From: UBA2638 sp046293135
GTDB taxonomy: Bacteria; Pseudomonadota; Alphaproteobacteria; Micavibrionales; Micavibrionaceae
DNA: 64,000 bases
NCBI GenBank assembly: GCA_046293135.1
Contig: JBKBPR010000002.1
Location: 434,001 to 498,000 of the forward strand
Reading direction: 5' to 3'
The notes below the pieces were generated by a model that was given only the letters and a program-made list of their open reading frames with translations, had not been told where the DNA came from and did not search any database. A program made the translations under genes and the position numbers. Shown here in pieces: positions 16,162 to 23,091 of this stretch; position 1 is the stretch's first letter; every line of letters begins with the position of its first letter.

Positions 16162-17991
16162 ATGTTTGACGTAGCGCAAATGGAGCGTGGTAATCGTGTG
16201 CAAATTGACAGGGCGCGTGATGAGAATTTAACGGTTTTCGGCAAGGCGACCTTAACAGACCGCTATCTGATGCCTGAGGAATCCTATCAGGATTTATTCG
16301 CCCGCGTGGCCATGTATTACGGTGATGATTCCGAACATGCGCAGCGTCTATATGATTACATTTCCAAGCTGTGGTTTATGCCCTCTACGCCTGTTTTGTC
16401 GAATGGCGGAACGAGCCGCGGATTGCCGATTTCGTGCTTCCTGAATGAAACCAATGACAGCCTTGAAGACATCGTATCATTGTGGAATGAAAATGTATGG
16501 CTGGCCTCTTTGGGCGGCGGTATCGGCTCTTATTGGGGGAATGTCCGTTCCATCGGCGAGAAGGTTGGCCGCAACGGCAAAACATCGGGGATTGTGCCGT
16601 TCATCCGTGTGATGGATTCTTTGACCCTCGCGATTTCACAAGGATCTTTGCGCCGCGGTTCTGCGGCGATTTATTTGCCGATTTGGCATCCGGAAATTGA
16701 AGAATTTATCGAGATTCGCAGACCCACGGGCGGCGATCCGAACCGCAAAGCGCTGAATTTGCATCACGGCGTATTGGTGAATAATAAATTCATGCAGGCC
16801 GTTGAAAATGATGAGGAATGGGCGCTTAAATCGCCGAAGGACAACCACGTCGTTGATAAGGTTTCGGCGCGTGACCTCTGGATTCGCTTGCTGACAGCGC
16901 GTATCGAAACGGGCGAGCCGTATATTATCTATATCGATCATGTCAATGATGCGATTCCCGATCACCACAAAATGGCCGGATTGAACGTGAAAATGTCCAA
17001 TCTGTGTTCGGAAATCACGCTGCCGACCGGCCGCGACCATTTGGGCAATGACCGTACGGCGGTGTGCTGTTTGTCTTCGCTCAATCTCGAAACCTTCGAA
17101 CAGTGGAAGGATCACCCGACCTTTATCGAAGATGTGATGCGATTCCTTGATAACGTGCTTTCCGACTTTATCGCCAAAGCCCCCGATTCCATGGCGCGCG
17201 CCAAATATGCCGCGATGCGTGAGCGTTCGGTCGGGTTGGGCGTGATGGGTTGGCACTCCTTCTTGCAATCAAAAATGATCCCGATGGAAGGGGTGATGGC
17301 CAAGGTTTGGAATCGCCGCATATTCCAACATATCAAGCGTCAGGCCGATGATGCTTCGATCAAGCTGGCGCATGAGCGCGGCGCGTGTCCTGATGCTGCG
17401 GATTACGGCATTATGGAGCGTTTCTCCAACAAGATTGCGATTGCGCCGACGGCCTCGATCTCGATCATTTGCGGCGGCGCTTCGCCGGGGATTGAGCCGA
17501 ATGCAGCCAATGCCTTTACGCATAAAACCCTCTCGGGCTCGTTCCCCGTCAAGAACCATTATTTGGCGAAATTGCTTGAGGAAAAGGGGCATAATACCGA
17601 TGATATCTGGAGCTCGATCTTCACCAATGAAGGCTCGGTGCAGCATCTGGATTTCCTCTCGCAGGAAGAAAAAGATGTGTTCAAGACCGCCTTTGAGATC
17701 GACCAGCGCTGGTTGATCGAACATGCGGGCGACCGCACGCCGTTTGTGTGTCAGGCGCAATCCTTGAATGTGTTCCTGCCCGCCAATGTGCATAAATCCG
17801 ACCTGCACCGCATTCACTGGGAGGCATGGCAAAAAGGCGTCAAGTCGCTGTATTATTGCCGCTCCAAGTCGATCCAGCGCGCAGAATCCGATGCATCATG
17901 GAAACGCGCTCAAGCCGGAGAGCCGCCCTCAAACCGCGAACCCGAACTCGGCGAAGCAAATAAATACGAGGAATGTCTGGCCTGTCAGTAA
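16162..17991 (+). CDS. nrdA: ribonucleoside-diphosphate reductase, class Ia alpha subunit (short form)
   Basis: The protein has 609 residues and is the catalytic subunit converting NDPs to dNDPs. Key features: Cys92 (PISCFLNE), the substrate-loop residues NLCSE at 280-284, AVCCLSSLNL at 300-309 and the redox C-terminal pair CLAC at 605-608. The N-terminal ATP-cone that gives overall activity control in E. coli NrdA (about 760 residues) is missing: the protein starts directly with the core domain. ATG 16162 has AGGAGAAG upstream. Its partner nrdB is 2.5 kb downstream, not adjacent; both have NrdR-like boxes. Confidence 0.95.
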   Translation: MFDVAQMERGNRVQIDRARDENLTVFGKATLTDRYLMPEESYQDLFARVAMYYGDDSEHAQRLYDYISKLWFMPSTPVLSNGGTSRGLPISCFLNETNDSLEDIVSLWNENVWLASLGGGIGSYWGNVRSIGEKVGRNGKTSGIVPFIRVMDSLTLAISQGSLRRGSAAIYLPIWHPEIEEFIEIRRPTGGDPNRKALNLHHGVLVNNKFMQAVENDEEWALKSPKDNHVVDKVSARDLWIRLLTARIETGEPYIIYIDHVNDAIPDHHKMAGLNVKMSNLCSEITLPTGRDHLGNDRTAVCCLSSLNLETFEQWKDHPTFIEDVMRFLDNVLSDFIAKAPDSMARAKYAAMRERSVGLGVMGWHSFLQSKMIPMEGVMAKVWNRRIFQHIKRQADDASIKLAHERGACPDAADYGIMERFSNKIAIAPTASISIICGGASPGIEPNAANAFTHKTLSGSFPVKNHYLAKLLEEKGHNTDDIWSSIFTNEGSVQHLDFLSQEEKDVFKTAFEIDQRWLIEHAGDRTPFVCQAQSLNVFLPANVHKSDLHRIHWEAWQKGVKSLYYCRSKSIQRAESDASWKRAQAGEPPSNREPELGEANKYEECLACQ

Positions 17992-18014
17992 AAAGTTACA
18001 GAAAGGAGGCTCTT

Positions 18015-18074
18015 ATGGCCAAATTTTTGGTAATCCCCAATGAATGCACAAAAATCTACTTTGTGATTAAATAG
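18015..18074 (+). CDS. possible 19-residue peptide downstream of nrdA
   Basis: ATG 18015 is preceded at ideal spacing by AAAGGAGG, one of the strongest Shine-Dalgarno sequences in the window, only 23 bases after the nrdA stop. The frame ends at TAG 18072-18074 and would encode MAKFLVIPNECTKIYFVIK. I know no such family. It may be a small protein co-transcribed with nrdA, a leader for the structured RNA behind it, or the surviving front of a lost gene. Confidence 0.3.
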   Translation: MAKFLVIPNECTKIYFVIK

Positions 18075-18079
18075 CCAAA

Positions 18080-18325
18080 AGGGGAAAATATTGGGTAAAG
18101 TGGAAATAGGAAACAATCGTTTTTACCGTTTGAATTCTTGCCTTGAAACTGTAGATTAGTTTTTGAAGGTACTCCCCCGTAAGGATACGGAGTTGAAAGC
18201 TTGAAAATATCAGCCGGCTGTTGTTATTTTCCGATCTAGGCCCTTCAGAGAAGGCACCCGGCGGAGAATAATCATTCAAGCGATATTTGCACCCTAACAA
18301 AAGCCCTCACTTCAGAGGGCTTTTT
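18080..18325 (+). ncRNA. candidate structured RNA or 3' UTR between nrdA and msrB
   Basis: This 320-base gap has no believable gene but dense pairing. ACTC..CGTA at 18171-18181 pairs with TACGGAGT (18186-18193). AAATATC (18205-18211) pairs with GATATTT (18282-18288). GCCGG (18213-18217) pairs with CCGGC (18258-18262). CCTTC-AGA-GAAGG forms a hairpin at 18242-18254. TTATTTTCC (18224-18232) could pair with GGAGAATAA (18263-18271), which would make a pseudoknot with the GCCGG helix. It ends in a perfect intrinsic terminator (18299-18325). I cannot match it to 6S, SRP, RNase P or tmRNA. Confidence 0.3.
18299..18325 (+). terminator. intrinsic terminator upstream of msrB
   Basis: AAAAGCCCTC (18299-18308) pairs with GAGGGCTTTT (18315-18324) around a 6-base loop, ending in a T-run. 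It ends the nrdA transcript or the candidate RNA. Confidence 0.85.
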
Positions 18326-18396
18326 GATTCCAAATACCGCCCCACTACCCTTTCAAAAAAATACCTCTATATTTATAATTTTTAGGGAAATGAATA

Positions 18397-18921
18397 ATGC
18401 GTAAAACTTTCACAATTGCGGCGCTAATACTCGCCCTTAGTGGAGCAGGATATTCAATCATGGCCAAAGCAGAAATGAAAAACACCACCAATACGGGGAT
18501 GGATGCCTCGCACCTCACGGAAAAGCAGCGTTATGTGACATTGCATGACGGTACGGAACCGCCGTTTCAAAACGAATATTGGGACAACAAAGAGCCGGGG
18601 ATTTATGTCGATCGCATTTCCGGTGAGCCGCTGTTTTCCTCAACCGATAAATTCGATAGCGGCACAGGCTGGCCGAGCTTTACCAAGCCGATCAACCCCG
18701 CATTGGTAGCACAGTTCCAAGATGACAGCCACGGCATGAGCCGCACCGAAGTGCGATCCACCACCGCCGATGCGCATTTGGGGCATATTTTCGATGACGG
18801 CCCGATTGAGAGCGGCGGCCAGCGCTATTGCATCAACTCCGCCGCGCTGAAATTCATTCATAAGGATGATCTGGAAAAAGAAGGCTACGGCCAGTTTTTG
18901 ACGTTGTTTGATGCGGAGTAA
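18397..18921 (+). CDS. msrB: peptide-methionine (R)-S-oxide reductase, exported
   Basis: The protein has 174 residues. An N-terminal signal peptide or anchor (about 1-25) precedes the MsrB domain with GEPLFSSTDKFDSGTGWPSF, the HLGHIFDDGP motif and the catalytic Cys145 in RYCINSAAL. Both CxxC zinc pairs found in many MsrB proteins are absent (IYVDRISGEPLF and EVRSTTADAHLGH instead), so it is a zinc-free type, and the usual resolving-cysteine position is Thr (SGTGW). It would repair oxidised methionine in the periplasm. ATG 18397 follows a GGGAAA run. It is convergent with the histidine phosphatase gene. Confidence 0.93.
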   Translation: MRKTFTIAALILALSGAGYSIMAKAEMKNTTNTGMDASHLTEKQRYVTLHDGTEPPFQNEYWDNKEPGIYVDRISGEPLFSSTDKFDSGTGWPSFTKPINPALVAQFQDDSHGMSRTEVRSTTADAHLGHIFDDGPIESGGQRYCINSAALKFIHKDDLEKEGYGQFLTLFDAE

Positions 18922-18959
18922 GAACGCTGGTTCGCGCTGTGCTCTGGCTTGATTAGGCT

Positions 18960-19811
18960 CTATTGTGGTTCGGACGACGGGGCGGGAAGAGGCGGCGGCT
19001 CTGCTGCTGCGGCGGCCTGATCCGTAACCTCTATCGCGGCAGGCGGAGGCGGATTTAAAATCCGTTCCGGCACAGGCGGTAAATTGGTAACGCTGAATTT
19101 ATGATTGCCCGTGAAGAGCGGCTGGTGAATCGGCTGCATAGCCTCCCCATCGAAAATACGCCGCGTTGTCCAATGGCCGAGATTCCCGCGCGATTCAAAG
19201 ATATCGCAATTGCCGGGTTTCAGAATATCCGCCGTCATCGGCAAGGCGTGCATGGCGCGTAAAAATTCCTGAATCACATGACCATGCGCAACAATCACCA
19301 TATCATCATGACCCGCGAGGTCGGCACGGTGCATTGCACCCTCCATGAAACTTTGTACGGCCAAGAACGCATCTTTGCGAGATTCACCCATGAGTGGCCG
19401 CGCCGTGAACGGGTCTTTATCCCTTATGGCCAAGGACAGGCGGTTGAACTGCGCCGCGGTTTGCCAATCCAGAATTCCGTCAGGTTTATTGAGATGCGGA
19501 ACAGCCCCATAGCTCTGTTCAATCAACCGCGGGTCGTGGTGGATTATCGGCGTATCGGGAAAACGCGCATTGCCGAGCCCATGCAAAACGCCCGATAGTG
19601 TTTCGTGAGTGCGCTGATATGCGCTTAAGAAAATATACGGCCATTGAGCCGTTTGTGTATCTTGGTAATAAGAGTCGAGATGCTCGCCCGCAGCAATGGC
19701 CTGCCGCCAGCCAATATCCGTCAGACCGATAGTTTGATCGCCTTTTTCAATATATTTTTTATAATCAACATTGCCTTCGGATTGGCCATGCCGGATCAAT
19801 AACACGCGCAT
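18960..19811 (-). CDS. histidine phosphatase (phosphoglycerate mutase-like) family protein
   Basis: The protein has 283 residues. It begins MRVLLIRHGQSEGN with the phosphohistidine RHG motif (residues 7-9), has YQRTHETL and a second catalytic histidine in VIVAHGHVIQEF. Residues after about 240 form a Pro/Ala-rich tail of low complexity. The substrate cannot be predicted; the branch includes phosphoglycerate mutases, fructose-2,6-bisphosphatase-like and broad phosphatases. The PYQ-type mutase signature is not evident, so a phosphatase is more likely. It is divergent from the Zur-like gene. Confidence 0.85.
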   Translation of the reverse strand: MRVLLIRHGQSEGNVDYKKYIEKGDQTIGLTDIGWRQAIAAGEHLDSYYQDTQTAQWPYIFLSAYQRTHETLSGVLHGLGNARFPDTPIIHHDPRLIEQSYGAVPHLNKPDGILDWQTAAQFNRLSLAIRDKDPFTARPLMGESRKDAFLAVQSFMEGAMHRADLAGHDDMVIVAHGHVIQEFLRAMHALPMTADILKPGNCDIFESRGNLGHWTTRRIFDGEAMQPIHQPLFTGNHKFSVTNLPPVPERILNPPPPAAIEVTDQAAAAAEPPPLPAPSSEPQ

Positions 19812-19894
19812 AAAATATGCTTAAGGTATTTTTAAAGAAGCGTCAAATATTGAATTGATTGACAGCCTGCGGCTATTTTCTGTTATACCATTGA

Positions 19895-20323
19895 ATGATG
19901 AGTGACACGCTTTTGGCCTATGATACATATTGTAAGGAGCAGAAACTGCGCCCTTCCGCGCCGCGCCGCTTGGTTTTGGACATTATGTTGACCGCGGCAA
20001 AGCCTCTGACGGCCTATGAAATACTCGAAGCCTTGGGCGCACATATCAAAAACCCCAAACCGCCGACCGTTTATCGTGCGCTTGAGGCCCTTAGCGCCGC
20101 GGGATTTGTGCATCGTATCGAATCGCTCAACGCGTATATTGTTTGTGATGAAAATCACCGTCACCATGGCGGGCAATTCCTGATTTGCGAATCATGCCGC
20201 GCCGTACAGGAAATCCATTTGTGCAGTATTCCCGATTCGCTCGCCAAGATGGCCGATAAGCGCAATTTTAAATTGGCGTTCTGGAATGCCGAGCTGTATG
20301 GCCGCTGCAATAATTGTGCATAG
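19895..20323 (+). CDS. zur: Fur family transcriptional regulator, Zur-like
   Basis: The protein has 142 residues. A winged-helix DNA-binding half (about 15-75, with KPPTVYRALEAL as recognition region) precedes a dimerisation domain with the His-rich segment ENHRHHGGQFLIC and two structural CxxC pairs, Cys98/Cys101 and Cys138/Cys141. This layout is typical of Zur, the zinc-uptake repressor, rather than Fur or PerR, but subtype assignment from sequence alone is tentative. It has tandem ATG codons at 19895 and 19898 and a weak ribosome-binding site. No zinc transporter genes are nearby. Confidence 0.8.
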   Translation: MMSDTLLAYDTYCKEQKLRPSAPRRLVLDIMLTAAKPLTAYEILEALGAHIKNPKPPTVYRALEALSAAGFVHRIESLNAYIVCDENHRHHGGQFLICESCRAVQEIHLCSIPDSLAKMADKRNFKLAFWNAELYGRCNNCA

Positions 20324-20355
20324 AGCCTGTTTTTTTATACAGCTGAGCTTGAAAA

Positions 20356-20403
20356 CCACTACATATAGTATATAATCACGTTTATGAGCACCAAATATGC
20401 TCA
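20356..20403 (+). promoter_or_regulatory. NrdR-like boxes upstream of nrdB
   Basis: CCACTACATATAGTAT (20356-20371) matches the NrdR consensus acaCwAtATaTwGtgt at 13 of 16 positions. A weaker partner, GCACCAAATATGCTCA (20388-20403), starts 32 bases further on and lies in a perfect inverted repeat, ATGAGCA/TGCTCAT (20384-20390 and 20398-20404). A one-mismatch DnaA-box-like TTATTCACG lies at 20438-20446. Control by the dATP-responsive repressor NrdR is likely; DnaA involvement is speculative. Confidence 0.6.
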
Positions 20404-20552
20404 TACTTCTTTTAGGGCTTTCGCCATTTTATCCCCGTTATTCACGGTTATATTTTTGAAATGACTCGGAAAATCGGCAAAGCCCGCTAGAGTAACACTG
20501 ACTTCACAGTATTGAGATCACACGTAAAGCTTATCACGAAGGAGAGAAAGCC

Positions 20553-21650
20553 ATGGCACAGTCTGCTATATCCGATATCGAAAAATCCAACTCCCCTCTG
20601 CTGGTCGAGCGCCATGTTTATAAGCCGTTCTTATATCCCTGGTGCTATGAAGCATGGTTAACGCAGCAGCGCATTCACTGGCTGCCCGAAGAAGTGCCGC
20701 TCGCCGAAGATGTGCGCGACTGGAAAAAGAATTTGACCCCTTCCGAGAAAAACCTCGTCACACAGATTTTCCGATTCTTCACGCAATCGGATGTTGAGGT
20801 GAATAACTGCTATATGAAGCATTACTCACAGGTCTTCGGCCCTGTTGAGGTGCAGATGATGCTTTCGGCGTTCTCGAATATTGAAACCGTACACATTGCC
20901 GCTTACTCGCATTTGCTCGATACGATCGGCATGCCTGAAATCGAATATGAAGCCTTCCTGAAATATAAGGAAATGAAGGACAAGTTTGATTACATGCAAA
21001 ATGCGTCGATGAAATCGCGCCGCGATATTGCCAAGACAATGGCGATGTTCGGAGCTTTCACCGAGGGGCTACAGCTTTTTGCATCCTTTGCGATTTTGAT
21101 GAACTTCCCGCGCTTCAATAAAATGAAGGGAATGGGGCAGATTGTGACATGGTCGGTGCGTGATGAAACGCTGCACTGCCTGTCGATGATCAAGCTATTT
21201 AACGCCTTTATCAATGAAAACCGCGATATCTGGGATGATGAGCTGAAAGAAGAAATCACCGATTGTTGCCGCACGATTATCGGCTTTGAAGATGCGTTTA
21301 TTGACCTGTGTTTCGAGATGGGGGCGATTGAAGGCCTGACTCCGGCTGAGGTCAAGAACTACATCCGTTACATCGGCAATCGCCGTTTGCAGCAGCTCAA
21401 TCTTGAGCCGATTTATGAAGGTCTTGAGAAAAACCCGCTGCCATGGATGGACGAGATGCTCAATGGTGCGGAACACGCGAATTTCTTTGAAAATCGTGCG
21501 ACCGAATATTCCAAAGCCTCCACACAGGGCGCTTGGGAAGAGGTGTTCTCGAATGATATTTTTGCCGGCAATTACGGCAAGAAAATCGGCGCTATGACCG
21601 ATATGAGCCAAGTTAAAAAAGACGATGTCAAAAAAGATGAGGCGGCTTAG
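20553..21650 (+). CDS. nrdB: ribonucleoside-diphosphate reductase, class Ia beta subunit
   Basis: The protein has 365 residues and is the radical-generating subunit. Metal ligands and radical site are intact: the TQSDVEVN segment (around 77-84), Glu111 and His114 in ETVHIAAY, the tyrosine-radical position Tyr118, the Glu in AFTEGLQLF and Glu/His in RDETLHCL. There is no N-terminal ATP-cone, so neither subunit carries one. The start ATG 20553 follows AAGGAGAG. The C-terminal tail is Lys/Asp-rich. Pairing with nrdA (16162) is inferred from family type and shared NrdR-like boxes. Confidence 0.96.
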   Translation: MAQSAISDIEKSNSPLLVERHVYKPFLYPWCYEAWLTQQRIHWLPEEVPLAEDVRDWKKNLTPSEKNLVTQIFRFFTQSDVEVNNCYMKHYSQVFGPVEVQMMLSAFSNIETVHIAAYSHLLDTIGMPEIEYEAFLKYKEMKDKFDYMQNASMKSRRDIAKTMAMFGAFTEGLQLFASFAILMNFPRFNKMKGMGQIVTWSVRDETLHCLSMIKLFNAFINENRDIWDDELKEEITDCCRTIIGFEDAFIDLCFEMGAIEGLTPAEVKNYIRYIGNRRLQQLNLEPIYEGLEKNPLPWMDEMLNGAEHANFFENRATEYSKASTQGAWEEVFSNDIFAGNYGKKIGAMTDMSQVKKDDVKKDEAA

Positions 21651-21775
21651 TTAGGCTAGGGCTGTTTATCTCAGCCTTGGCAAAACGCTGCCCCATCAAG
21701 ATTTATAAGTTTCATGTTGGGGTGGGGCGAATTTTCGAAGGTGAAAAATCGCTCCGCATTCCAAACAAAACGAAG

Positions 21776-21811
21776 AAGCCGCCGAATTTTCTGCTTTCGG
21801 CGGCTTTTTTT
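21776..21811 (+). terminator. intrinsic terminator after nrdB
   Basis: AAGCCGCCGAA (21776-21786) pairs perfectly with TTCGGCGGCTT (21796-21806), followed by a T-run. It lies in the convergent gap between nrdB and the SCO1 gene. Confidence 0.88.
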
Positions 21812-21846
21812 GTGTCTTGATATAGTGGGAAGCGCTAATAGCGTTT

Positions 21847-22500
21847 CTAACCCGCCTGAGCGCCGACAATCCGCGCGATGGCTTCGGTCATCATCTCTTT
21901 GTCATCTTGCATGCGGAAGATCATCAGCGCCTGATTGTCTTTGCTCATCAGATAAATAAAGCTTGAATGATCGACGGTGTAATCGCTTAGCGTTTCATCC
22001 TCAACCTTCGTGGCGAAGACCTTATAGGCCGATTTTACGGCGTTGATTTGCTCTTCGGAACCGGTTAGGCCGATGAGCTGCGGATGAAACAGGCTCACAT
22101 AATCTTGCATGACCTCGACCGTGTCGCGCTCCGGATCAACGGTGATAAAAAGCTGGGCAATCTGTGCGGAGATATCCTCCGGCAGTGCGTTTACAACCTG
22201 CGCCATTTTTTGCAGCTCGGTCGGGCAAATCGCCGGACAATAGGTAAAGCCGAAATATATCAGCTTGAAACGATCGGCGTAATCGGCCTGTGTGACGGAG
22301 TTGCCGTTATGGTCGATCAAGGTGAAATCCCCGCCGAGCTGGACGCCCGTCATCGGCTCGATAGCGATGCCTTCGCCCTGCACGATCACGGTGGCCGCGC
22401 CTTGCTCCTGATTGATTTGATAAAGCGCAATCAATCCGCCAATCGCAATCCCGACCAGCGCCAGAATAGCCGTTCTGAGCACTCTGTTTTTTAATGGCAT
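21847..22500 (-). CDS. SCO1/SenC family copper chaperone
   Basis: The protein has 217 residues. An N-terminal membrane anchor (about 9-29) holds a thioredoxin-fold domain in the periplasm. The copper-binding CxxxC is Cys88/Cys92 in FTYCPAICPTEL and the third ligand is His178 in YTVDHSSFIYLM. SCO proteins help build the CuA centre of cytochrome c oxidase; the PCu(A)C chaperone at 8907 is a likely partner. ATG 22500 has AGGAGATAA upstream. It is divergent from the TPP riboswitch operon. Confidence 0.94.
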   Translation of the reverse strand: MPLKNRVLRTAILALVGIAIGGLIALYQINQEQGAATVIVQGEGIAIEPMTGVQLGGDFTLIDHNGNSVTQADYADRFKLIYFGFTYCPAICPTELQKMAQVVNALPEDISAQIAQLFITVDPERDTVEVMQDYVSLFHPQLIGLTGSEEQINAVKSAYKVFATKVEDETLSDYTVDHSSFIYLMSKDNQALMIFRMQDDKEMMTEAIARIVGAQAG

Positions 22501-22569
22501 CTCGTTATCTCCTGCTTGTCAAATTTCCTAAGATATGTAAGTGTGCGGGGAGTAAATGTAAAGTATAAC

Positions 22570-22668
22570 CTTCGGGGTGTCTGCGGCGGTTCCGGTGTTT
22601 AGCGCCAAGGCTGCGGACTGAGATTACACCCGTAGAACCTGTTGGTTCATACCAGCGTAGGGAAAGGA
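22570..22668 (+). promoter_or_regulatory. TPP riboswitch (THI box)
   Basis: The conserved elements occur in order: CGGGGTG at the 5' side, GGACTGAGAT (the CUGAGA core), ACACCCGTAGAACCTG and CCAGCGTAGGGAA at the 3' side. The element ends about 11 bases before the first start codon, leaving AAAGGAAAA as ribosome-binding site. In proteobacteria such elements usually block translation when thiamine diphosphate binds; no terminator stem is visible, so translational control is likely. Confidence 0.95.
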
Positions 22669-22678
22669 AAACAGCGCG

Positions 22679-23014
22679 ATGCCGCATATCATTGTTGAAT
22701 ATACCGACCATCTGAATTTTGATGTTGAAAAGCTGACGATTGAGCTGCACCGCTCTTTGATACAGCAAGACACCATCAAGGAAGAAGCCGTGAAAACCCG
22801 CGCCATCCCCGTGAAGGCCACGGTTGTCGGAACGGGAAAATGTCACGATAAATTCATCCATATTTGCCTGAAGCTTATGCCTGGGCGCGATGATGCGTTG
22901 CGCCGAACGATGGCCGAAGCCCTGGCCGCCACGGCGCGCATGGTGGCGCTTGATGAGCATATTTCCATCACCGTTGAAACGGCGGAGCTGCATGCCGAGA
23001 GCTATATCAAGTAA
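22679..23014 (+). CDS. 5-carboxymethyl-2-hydroxymuconate isomerase-like tautomerase
   Basis: The protein has 111 residues and belongs to the CHMI (HpcD) branch of the tautomerase superfamily: it starts MPHIIVEYTDHL, which leaves an N-terminal catalytic proline after Met removal, and has the LHRSLIQ and GRDDALRRTMAEAL segments. Known members isomerise an intermediate of homoprotocatechuate breakdown, but no such pathway genes are nearby. It is the first gene behind the TPP riboswitch and lies 77 bases before thiC, so its expression should follow thiamine status. Its substrate here is unknown. Confidence 0.85.
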   Translation: MPHIIVEYTDHLNFDVEKLTIELHRSLIQQDTIKEEAVKTRAIPVKATVVGTGKCHDKFIHICLKLMPGRDDALRRTMAEALAATARMVALDEHISITVETAELHAESYIK

Positions 23015-23033
23015 TCCAATAGCCCAAACATCC

Positions 23034-23070
23034 AGCTATCTAAATATCTAAATATCCAATACCCAAACAC
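23034..23070. repeat. AT-rich ATCTAAAT tandem motif before thiC
   Basis: Near-tandem units of the form ATCTAAAT/ATCCAAT fill the 77-base spacer between the CHMI-like gene and thiC. A very similar run lies at 57131-57171 between glmU and the DUF3108 gene. There is no other recognisable feature in either spacer. Confidence 0.5.
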
Positions 23071-23091
23071 ATCAATATCAGGAAAAAGACC

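Noticed and set aside
18067..18300. 77-codon minus-strand frame between nrdA and msrB
   Set aside because: No ribosome-binding site or recognisable composition, and it runs antisense through the helices of the candidate RNA and into the terminator.
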